A stretch of 64,000 nucleotides of DNA from Gilliamella sp. ESL0405 (lineage in GTDB: Bacteria; Pseudomonadota; Gammaproteobacteria; Enterobacterales; Orbaceae): contig NZ_CP048265.1 of NCBI RefSeq assembly GCF_019469205.1, positions 1,054,001 to 1,118,000 of the forward strand. The letters run 5' to 3'. Made by a program: the position numbers and the translations under genes. The notes under the pieces were generated by a model, which worked only from the letters and a program-made list of their open reading frames with translations, was not told the DNA's origin and made no database searches. The stretch's first letter is position 1, and each line of letters opens with the position of its first letter. Positions 57,791 to 64,000 of this stretch are shown piece after piece.

Positions 57791-58453
57791 AAATCTCGCC
57801 TCAATGACGATTAACAAAGCGTTTAATCAACCTCAATTTGTTATCTTTTCGACAAGCAAAACTTTCTAAATTTACCCTAATTAAGTTTAAGGGATAGCAA
57901 TGGAAGAACTGCTAACTTGGCAATTTTGGCAAATAATCCACTTTTTTTGAAAAACTTCTGCTCGCTATCTTCGATTTTTTCCCTAAATTTTGCCGGATAA
58001 TAGTCAAATAAGCCTATTTTTTTGGCTATTAATTCAATAGATAACATGAATAAGCAATTTTATTTTGGAAAATATTTTAGTTAGGCATTAAGGTAATTTT
58101 CTTAAAAAATAAAGATAAAGTAATGACAAATCATAAAGATATGAATTTTTATTCTGAAAAAAAATTAATCAAGTTCATTTTTATTTTTGTGCTGTTGAAA
58201 AAGTGATCTGTACATTTGATAGTCAATCACCATTAATAGCGCATTGATTGATCGATTAATCCGATCGATAATGTGCTCAGTGTCTATTGATATGATGTTA
58301 AAAACTTAATTTAAATCAGTGAGTTTTACTTAACCATTTAGAGTTTAGTTGTTAACCAGTTTAGTAAGCTGAATTGTGAAAAATATCTGAAGGACATAAC
58401 AACATTATCAGTATTATTTGTTTTAGAAAATTATAATTATAAGGAGAGCAAAC
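57791..58453 (+). other. Long leader region of the first adhesin gene
   Basis: About 660 bases, A/T-rich, without an ORF. The part from about 58190 (GTACATTTGATAGTCAATCA, then ATTGATTG) is recognisably related to 60330-60420 before the second adhesin, so the promoter region was copied with the gene. An inverted GATCGATTAATCCGATCGAT-like stretch lies near 58251. Confidence 0.55.
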
Positions 58454-59998
58454 TTGAACTGGATGTCACCAATTGTTAAAAGGGGGTTAGACTTCTTATC
58501 TCAATCTTTTGACAATAAATTTAACACAAAAATTCATTGTTTGACTGCATTAATTGTTTTAGGTCATATCAATAGCGCCAATGCCGTTTTATCGATTTCA
58601 ACGCTCGAAAGAATTCATGGGCATTACCCTGCTATTGCCATTAATGATGAGTTAGTTGATTCATCCGGATTTTCCGATAAATTAACTGTGGTAAGGATGC
58701 CAGACGGTAAGTTACGTGATCGCCAAAGCGACATTCTAGATTTTAAAGTCGACCCGTCAACCACTTATAACGATATCAAATGGGTTTTACCCGCTAAGCA
58801 AGATTCAAACGAAGATAATAAAATTATCATTGAAGCCAACGGTCAAGAAGTGAAATTATCCGATATTGCAGCAAATTTAGGGGTCGGTATTTTCGATGAA
58901 GACGGTGATGAAGGGATACCACAAGGGGTATTATTTGCTACTTGGTATTACAGCTTTCCGGGTGGAAAAGGAAAAGGTGAGGCTCAATATAAACCGGTGC
59001 CTGAAAGTGAGTTAAACAGCAAAATGGAACCTTGCCGTGCGCCTTATAAATTAGTGTTATCAATCAAAAATATTAAAGCCCAAACCGAATATGGCTTGCC
59101 GTCAGAATCTGAAATTGACTATGCGGATGTGATACAAGAATATGTCTTTAAATCAAAGATTAATAAAATTTGTTACGCCCGAACTAACCCAATGATGAAT
59201 AGCAATAGATGGTCATGGACGCAATATAACGGCGATGAACCATATGGTTATGGCTGGAATAGTCGTAATATAAGTTCAACACCAGATCCAAAACACGGTG
59301 GCGGATATTTAAAATCAGAATGGGATCCAGAATTAGGATTTTTACTGGAAGATAATTACAACAATAGATTTCCTAGAACCATATTTAAAGGTGCAACTTT
59401 CCAACTTTGGATGAGTAATGATCAGCAAGATTATTTGTGGTCAACCGATGATGAAAATATATCGATAGATGAACTTGGCATTGTAACTTTTAACGCAAAG
59501 CCAAAAAGAGCGGCATTTCAAATTTTTGCTTGGCCAAAAGATGCTAAAGGTCTGGAAGATAGAGTTTTATTTTGGTCAGCATTTGACTTCTGGGCAAAAT
59601 ATGTAAAACAAACCAATAAATATTCTGAAGATCTGTGTGGTGGCATTCAAAATCAGTTAACCATCGCAGATTGGAATAATACCCCGCAAGCATTAGATCC
59701 AGCAACTGATAACAATGTTATGGCAACTAACGTGACCATGACAAGAAAAACGTATGGTGGATTAAATAGCGAATGGGGTCAACTTACAAAAGAATATTAT
59801 CCTAATTCTGATTTTCCAACTTCAGGATTCGTTAATGGTACAGAGCAACGACATGCATGGGTATCAGATACCAATGAGAATGGCTCTATACATAACGTAG
59901 TCACTATGTTAAATGGTGGTGTAAATAAAGTCCAAGGCACACAATGGACAGCCGTTCCATTTGCTATGGTACACGAAGTGTGTAAAGAGGGTTGGTAA
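58454..59998 (+). CDS. DUF823-type adhesin, first tandem copy (TTG start)
   Basis: 514 residues. TTG start with AAGGAG eight bases upstream, conserved in the second copy. A signal sequence with an extended n-region ends at HINSANA; the mature part begins VLSISTLERIHGHYPAI. The central block PCRAPYKLVLSIKNIKAQTEYGLP, then INKICYARTNPMM and WDPELGFL, RFPRT, follows the DUF823 pattern (CxAPYxLT, TxYGxP, ICYAKPN, WxPxxGFL, NFPTTG) of SinI/SivH-type enterobacterial adhesins. The C-terminus (LCGGIQNQLTIADW, EWGQ, HAWVSD, EVC) looks like the lectin-like end domain of those proteins. No anchor or barrel is visible, so it may be secreted or held by another protein. Family assignment is from memory of motifs. 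Confidence 0.7.
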   Translation: MNWMSPIVKRGLDFLSQSFDNKFNTKIHCLTALIVLGHINSANAVLSISTLERIHGHYPAIAINDELVDSSGFSDKLTVVRMPDGKLRDRQSDILDFKVDPSTTYNDIKWVLPAKQDSNEDNKIIIEANGQEVKLSDIAANLGVGIFDEDGDEGIPQGVLFATWYYSFPGGKGKGEAQYKPVPESELNSKMEPCRAPYKLVLSIKNIKAQTEYGLPSESEIDYADVIQEYVFKSKINKICYARTNPMMNSNRWSWTQYNGDEPYGYGWNSRNISSTPDPKHGGGYLKSEWDPELGFLLEDNYNNRFPRTIFKGATFQLWMSNDQQDYLWSTDDENISIDELGIVTFNAKPKRAAFQIFAWPKDAKGLEDRVLFWSAFDFWAKYVKQTNKYSEDLCGGIQNQLTIADWNNTPQALDPATDNNVMATNVTMTRKTYGGLNSEWGQLTKEYYPNSDFPTSGFVNGTEQRHAWVSDTNENGSIHNVVTMLNGGVNKVQGTQWTAVPFAMVHEVCKEGW

Positions 59999-60018
59999 CT
60001 ATAAAATCATTCCTATCT

Positions 60019-60046
60019 CACCAACGTTATTTCGATAGCGTTGGTG
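60019..60046 (+). terminator. Terminator of the first adhesin, with TTCG loop
   Basis: CACCAACGTTAT and ATAGCGTTGGTG form a 12-bp stem (one G-U) closed by TTCG, 20 bases after the stop. The same stem occurs after the second adhesin. Confidence 0.8.
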
Positions 60047-60580
60047 TGACTAAACTGTATTAGATATTATGAATATTTCAATAAGTTAGTTGATTTATCT
60101 GCATTTTAAAACAATGAAATAATTAAACTAATAAATGTTCATTTATTCTGTGTATCGAATTAATAGGTAAAATCTATTTAAGTTTTCTTGAATAAAAAAA
60201 TATATCGGTTTAGCGATTGATTTTATTTGTAAAAAATTAATTAAAATGATATTAATCAATAATATTTGTCAAAAATTTATAAATTTCTAAAAAAAGCCGG
60301 TCTATTTTTTTTTAATCGTCTAAATATCATCCTGTATATTTGATGATCAATCGCCATAATCACCATATTGATTGCTTAAAAAATTAGAACGATAATTCGC
60401 AAAATGTCTTAGATATCAAGTTAGATATTTAATGTTAGAGAAGTGATATTTATTTAATCAATTAGTGCAAATAATTACTAGCTTAGCTAATGTAACTATA
60501 AAACAAAAATATCACAAAAGGCATTTAAATAATTATGAAAATAATTTGTTATAAAAAATGAAATTATAAGGAGAGCCAAA
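60047..60580 (+). other. Intergenic region between the twin adhesin genes
   Basis: About 530 bases, very A/T-rich, no ORF. It shares patches with the leader of the first adhesin (GTATATTTGATGATCAATCG, ATTGATTG, and AAATTATAAGGAGAGCCAAA at the ribosome site). Separate promoters are therefore likely for each copy. Confidence 0.55.
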
Positions 60581-62128
60581 TTGAGCTGGATATCAATTTT
60601 TATTAAGAGAGGTATTAGTTTATTGCTGGTGTTAAAAAACAATAAATTAGTAAATTTGTTTAATTATTTGCCTGTTGTTTTTGTTTTAGGTTATGTCAAT
60701 TGCGCTAATGCCGTATTTTCGATTTCAACGATCGAAAAAATTCATGGTCATTTCCCGAGTATCTCAATCAATGGTGAGTTAGTTGATTCATCGGCTTTCG
60801 CCGAAAAACTCAGTATTGTAAGTATGCCGAACGGGCAGTTACGAGATAGTCAAAGCAATATTCAAGATTTTAAGATCAGCCCGTCAACCACTTATAACGA
60901 TATCAAATGGGTTTTGCCAGCTAAGCAAGATTCAAACGAAGATAATAAACTTATCATTGAAGCCAATGGTCAAGAAGTTAAATTATCCGATATTGCAGAA
61001 AATTTAGGCATGACGATTTTCGATGAAGACGGTGATGAGGGGATACCGGAGGGGGTATTGTCTGCCACTTGGTATTACAGCCTTCCGGGTGGAAACGGCA
61101 TGGGTGATAGTCGGTATAAGCAGGTGCCGGAAAATGAATTAAATAACACAATGGAACCTTGCCGGGCGCCTTATAAATTAGTGCTTTCAATCAAAAATAT
61201 AAAAGCGGCAACCCAATACGGCTTGCCTTTTGAATCGAATATTGATTATGCTGATGTTAAGCAAGAATATATCTTTAAATCATCCATTAATCAAATTTGC
61301 TACGCCCGACCTAACCCAATGATGAGTAGCAAAAATTGGTCATGGATTCAATATGACGGTGATATGCCTTATGGTTATGGCTGGAATAGTGATCATATCA
61401 GTGCAACGCCAAATACAAAACACGGTGGTGGATATATACAATCTCAGTGGCATCCGGAATTAGGATTTTTCTTAAATAATAATGGTTATAATAATAAATT
61501 TCCTAAAACTGCTTTCAAAGGTGCAACATTTCAACTTTGGCTGAGTAACGATCAGCAAGATTATCTGTTTTCAACCGATGATGATAATATATCTGTCAAT
61601 GAACTTGGTGTAGTCACCTTTAACGCGAAGCCACAAAGAAAAACATTTCAAGTTTTTATTTGGCCAAAAGACAGTAAGGGTATAGAAGATAGAATCGTAT
61701 TTTGGACGGATCTTAAATTCTGGGCAAAATATGTAAGAGAAACCAATGAGTATTCTGAAGATCTATGTGGTGGCATTCAAAATCAGTTAACTATCGCCGA
61801 TTGGAATAATACCCCGCAAGCATTAGACCCAACAGCTGATAGTGGGAATCTCGGTCACGGCGTTGCCATGACCAGAAAATTTGACGGTGGATTAAATGGC
61901 GAATGGGGACAAGTGGTAAAAGAATATTATCCTAAATCCGATTTCCTCACTTCAGGATTAGTCAATGGTACATCGCAACGACATGCATGGGTGTCCGATA
62001 CCACTGATAATGGCAATACGCATCATGTGGTATTTATGTTAAACAGTGGCGTGCATAAAGTTGTAGGTAACAAGTGGACAGCAGTTCCTTTTTCTACGGT
62101 ACATGAGGTGTGTAAAGAAGTTTGGTAA
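60581..62128 (+). CDS. DUF823-type adhesin, second tandem copy (TTG start)
   Basis: 515 residues, roughly three quarters identical by eye to the copy at 58454, with the same TTG start, ribosome site, signal (ending YVNCANA) and domain order: CRAPYKL, TQYGLPFES, ICYARPNPMM, WHPELGFF, then LCGGIQNQLTIADWNN, EWGQ, HAWVSD and EVCKEVW. Differences are concentrated in exposed-looking segments (226-300 and 420-450), while some DNA blocks are nearly identical (STTYNDIKWVLPAKQDSNED and DLCGGIQNQLTIADWNNTPQ regions). This suggests duplication followed by diversification or gene conversion. Confidence 0.7.
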   Translation: MSWISIFIKRGISLLLVLKNNKLVNLFNYLPVVFVLGYVNCANAVFSISTIEKIHGHFPSISINGELVDSSAFAEKLSIVSMPNGQLRDSQSNIQDFKISPSTTYNDIKWVLPAKQDSNEDNKLIIEANGQEVKLSDIAENLGMTIFDEDGDEGIPEGVLSATWYYSLPGGNGMGDSRYKQVPENELNNTMEPCRAPYKLVLSIKNIKAATQYGLPFESNIDYADVKQEYIFKSSINQICYARPNPMMSSKNWSWIQYDGDMPYGYGWNSDHISATPNTKHGGGYIQSQWHPELGFFLNNNGYNNKFPKTAFKGATFQLWLSNDQQDYLFSTDDDNISVNELGVVTFNAKPQRKTFQVFIWPKDSKGIEDRIVFWTDLKFWAKYVRETNEYSEDLCGGIQNQLTIADWNNTPQALDPTADSGNLGHGVAMTRKFDGGLNGEWGQVVKEYYPKSDFLTSGLVNGTSQRHAWVSDTTDNGNTHHVVFMLNSGVHKVVGNKWTAVPFSTVHEVCKEVW

Positions 62129-62165
62129 ACATTAAACCATTCATCGTTCAATAATAATTCATCCC

Positions 62166-62195
62166 AAACCAACGTTATTTTAATAGCGTTGGTTT
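62166..62195 (+). terminator. Terminator of the second adhesin
   Basis: AAACCAACGTTAT and ATAGCGTTGGTTT form a 13-bp stem (one G-U) with a 4-nt TTTA loop followed by TATTT. Homologous to the one after the first copy. Confidence 0.85.
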
Positions 62196-62787
62196 TATTT
62201 AAATATTGCTGCAATCCCCTTTCAAATCAAAAACCGTTAAGCAATATGATTTTCTGATAGCAACCAAAACATTGCAAAATCATCAATGAAATTAATAAAC
62301 AGTTTAGATGAGTGGTCTTATCGGCTTAAAACGCTTTCAACCTACATTCTTTTCACTCATTATTAAAGACGTATCTATTTGGCGATATTCGCTAAAAAAC
62401 TCAAACAAAAAGCGATCTGTTCATATTTTGATGGGTTGTTTTCATTTCTCAAAAATCAGTGCATTGCTTTGTCAATTAACGATAAACAAGTGTCTATCAC
62501 TTTGTTTTTTAACATGACCCAATCCATTAGGGCGATTTTTGTTGTTATTAAGTCAATGCTATGAACATTTGTCTGACATTTTAAAAAGCGTTCATTTTGT
62601 TAAAAGATCACAATAACAATAGTGAAATTTTGACTATTGGCATTTTCACCGTGATTTTCATCTGAAAAACAAAATGAATAAATATTTAGATCTTAGTCAC
62701 AAATTTATTATAAAACCATTTTCGCCAAAACTTTATTCGATATAATTGAACAAAAGATTATTAGGTAAACATTTGTTCGGAGGATTC
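62196..62787 (+). other. Gap before dhaM
   Basis: About 590 bases. Two overlapping short frames near 62308-62564 lack ribosome sites and are not supported as genes. An AATAGTGAAATTTTGACTATT inverted repeat lies at about 62618-62638, followed by GGCATTTTCAC (inverted GTGAAA); these could be regulatory sites for the dha operon. Confidence 0.45.
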
Positions 62788-63171
62788 ATGGTTAGTATCG
62801 TTTTAGTATCGCATAGTAGAAAAATTACCGATGGTTTAAAGGAGATGATAGAAGAGATGGTTGATTCAACCGGAGATGTAGAAATTCATTCCGCAGGCGG
62901 AACTGATGACGGGCGTTTGGGAACCGATGCAGTTGCGATTTACAACATTATTGAACAATCTAAAAATCATAAAAACATCCTAATTTTTGCTGATATTGGC
63001 AGTGCGATACTAAGTACTGAAACCGCTATTGACCTAATCGAAGATGAAGAGCTCAAAAGTAAAGTGACTTTAGTCGATGCGCCTTTGGTAGAAGGGGCGT
63101 TTGTTGCGTCTATACAAGCCATGGTAGATGACGATGTAGAAGGTATTTTAGCTGAATTACAAAATATTTAA
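62788..63171 (+). CDS. dhaM: PTS-dependent dihydroxyacetone kinase phosphotransferase subunit DhaM (single domain)
   Basis: 127 residues from ATG at 62788 with CGGAGG five bases upstream; the open frame begins 14 codons earlier. EIIA(Man)-like fold: MVSIVLVSHSRKITDGLKEMIEEM with phospho-acceptor His9, then IHSAGGTDDGRLGTDAVAIYNII, ILIFADIGSAILSTETAIDLI and VTLVDAPLVEGAFVASIQA, the DhaM signature. DhaM passes phosphate from HPr to the ADP bound on DhaL, driving DhaK. Here it is the one-domain form of Gram-positive bacteria; the E. coli protein also carries HPr- and EI-like domains. First gene of an operon running off the window. Confidence 0.9.
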   Translation: MVSIVLVSHSRKITDGLKEMIEEMVDSTGDVEIHSAGGTDDGRLGTDAVAIYNIIEQSKNHKNILIFADIGSAILSTETAIDLIEDEELKSKVTLVDAPLVEGAFVASIQAMVDDDVEGILAELQNI

Positions 63172-63186
63172 GAAGAGAGCATAGCG

Positions 63187-63660
63187 ATGAAATTTTTTCG
63201 TAGTTTTGTTGGTTACTGTATTGCTGGAATGATCGTTATGTCGGTATGGTCTCAATTAGGGACTTACGGGATTTTTGGTGGATTTTTAGCGGCAGTCATC
63301 ATCATTGGACCTATGTGGTATATGAATCACTACATTAATTTAACCGGCAACGAAGATGATGCCGCCTTTGTTGATATGGGGCTTGCGATTGCTGTATGCG
63401 GGATTATGCGAGATACCTTTATTCAAGGTGGTGAAGCGTTTGTATCTTCAATGCCAACAATCATTCTGGTGACTTGCGGCGCAACCTTAGGGGGAATTAC
63501 CGCAGCCTATATTGAAAAAGACATGGCGAAGAAGAAAGAGTTTACTAATGAAAATCCAAGAGAGCCAGGCTTACGCCGCACTGATTTTGAAAAATTGAAA
63601 GAGGCAAAAGAGAAGATTTTGCGCAATAAACAAATCAAAGTTTTTCAAAAGAAGAGATAA
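63187..63660 (+). CDS. Lin0368-like putative glycerol transporter subunit
   Basis: 157 residues with about four hydrophobic segments (MKFFRSFVGYCIAGMIVMSVWSQLG, IFGGFLAAVIIIGPMWYMNHYI, AAFVDMGLAIAVCGIMRD, TIILVTCGATLGGITAAYIE) and a basic C-terminal tail. I recall this type from Listeria dhaKLM clusters (Lin0368), where it is named a putative glycerol transporter subunit; no direct activity is known to me. Its position 15 bases after dhaM and before a related protein fits that. Role inferred. Confidence 0.65.
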   Translation: MKFFRSFVGYCIAGMIVMSVWSQLGTYGIFGGFLAAVIIIGPMWYMNHYINLTGNEDDAAFVDMGLAIAVCGIMRDTFIQGGEAFVSSMPTIILVTCGATLGGITAAYIEKDMAKKKEFTNENPREPGLRRTDFEKLKEAKEKILRNKQIKVFQKKR

Positions 63661-63685
63661 GTTACCGAATAAGGAGTAGTGAATC

Positions 63686-64000
63686 ATGTCAATAAAATTA
63701 GCGATTGCAACATTAATTGGGGGATTTATTTTTCCTTTCGTCATCCGAATGGCGTGGGGGCGAATGGTTGATAATTGGGGTCCAATTGGTGGTTGGATGG
63801 CCGCAGCCTTTATTGTTGGCACAGTTTGGTGCATTAATCATGGTATTGCAACGCCGATGATTACCCAAAGTGGATCCGTTTGGGTCGATCAGGGACTTGC
63901 GGCAGGTGTCGGTGTCTGGGTTGCCTCGGCGTTAACAGGTGGAAGCAAACGTAAATCAGTTAAAAATATCGTCGCTGCTGTGAGTGCAGGTATTGTCGGT
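63686..64000 (+). CDS. Lin0367-like putative glycerol transporter subunit (partial)
   Basis: Open frame to the window end, 105 codons seen. ATG at 63686 has AAGGAG (63671-63676) upstream. Reads MSIKLAIATLIGGFIFPFVIRMAWG, with GPIGGWMAAAFIVGTVWCINHG, DQGLAAGVGVWVASALTGG: hydrophobic segments in the same style as the preceding gene (IGG/FGG, then a WxxNH motif: WYMNHYI there, WCINHGI here). The two are probably paired subunits. The 3' end and the rest of the dha operon lie outside. Confidence 0.65.
   Translation, partial: MSIKLAIATLIGGFIFPFVIRMAWGRMVDNWGPIGGWMAAAFIVGTVWCINHGIATPMITQSGSVWVDQGLAAGVGVWVASALTGGSKRKSVKNIVAAVSAGIVG

Noticed and set aside
62308-62564. Two overlapping short frames before dhaM, possibly a transposase remnant
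   Set aside because: No ribosome site, no recognisable motif on either strand, and no terminal inverted repeats.
62600-62660. CRP site before dhaM
   Set aside because: The ATCACA and GTGAAA elements are in the opposite order to the TGTGA-N6-TCACA consensus.

Overview
The window looks like chromosome of an AT-rich gammaproteobacterium. Most housekeeping proteins align along their length with Escherichia coli counterparts recalled from memory (ArgS, DinB, DapA, TalB, RimO, RNase T, YccS, MdtK, CptA/EptC), often at identical or near-identical length. The low G+C, sugar PTS, iron uptake and enteric-type gene order suggest the Orbaceae (Gilliamella or a close relative from the insect gut). This placement is an inference, since no rRNA marker is present. 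I saw no tRNA, rRNA, insertion sequence, prophage or CRISPR array.

Layout. 0.2-6.6 kb: amidohydrolase, pbpC and argS on the minus strand, then a small secreted protein. 6.7-10.1 kb: TPP riboswitch and thiBPQ thiamine transporter. 10.4-13.3 kb: eptC (cptA) and dinB behind a LexA box. 13.4-17.6 kb: beta-glucoside unit (phospho-beta-glucosidase, EIIBCA, divergent GntR/UTRA regulator). 17.8-21.6 kb: SIMPL protein, rph-pyrE, yicC. 22-25 kb: membrane protein with cysteine clusters, ten perfect-length 60-bp tandem repeats, MATE pump. 25.4-33.3 kb: yejK, nfo, a lipoprotein gene preceded by the decayed 3' end of a lost paralogue, yccS, grxD, rnt, TPR protein. 33.8-42.3 kb: enteric-like block ybgI, dapA-bamC-purC-yeaL-tmcA, cysZ, ypfN, yffB-dapE. 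42.7-45.6 kb: Fur-box feoABC. 45.9-49.7 kb: RpiB-like isomerase, talB, tkt. 49.8-54.3 kb: second phosphoethanolamine transferase, mdtK, rimO. 54.6-57.8 kb: divergent siderophore-binding lipoprotein and TonB receptor sharing Fur-like boxes. 58.4-62.2 kb: tandem duplicated DUF823-type adhesins. 62.8-64.0 kb: start of a dihydroxyacetone kinase-type operon (single-domain DhaM plus two Lin0368/Lin0367-like membrane proteins), cut by the window end.

How it fits together. Iron acquisition (Feo, TonB receptor), beta-glucoside and probably glycerol/dihydroxyacetone PTS use, pentose- and tetrose-phosphate metabolism, two lipid A/core phosphoethanolamine transferases, two MATE pumps and surface adhesins fit a gut-adapted host associate.

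The least explained signals are: the 60-bp array, which lacks any ribosome binding site; a 43-nt element found three times in the same orientation upstream of unrelated genes; structured tandem repeats in several intergenic gaps; a 25-codon leader ending inside a hairpin before purC; and the twin adhesins, whose duplication includes promoter region, TTG start and terminator.
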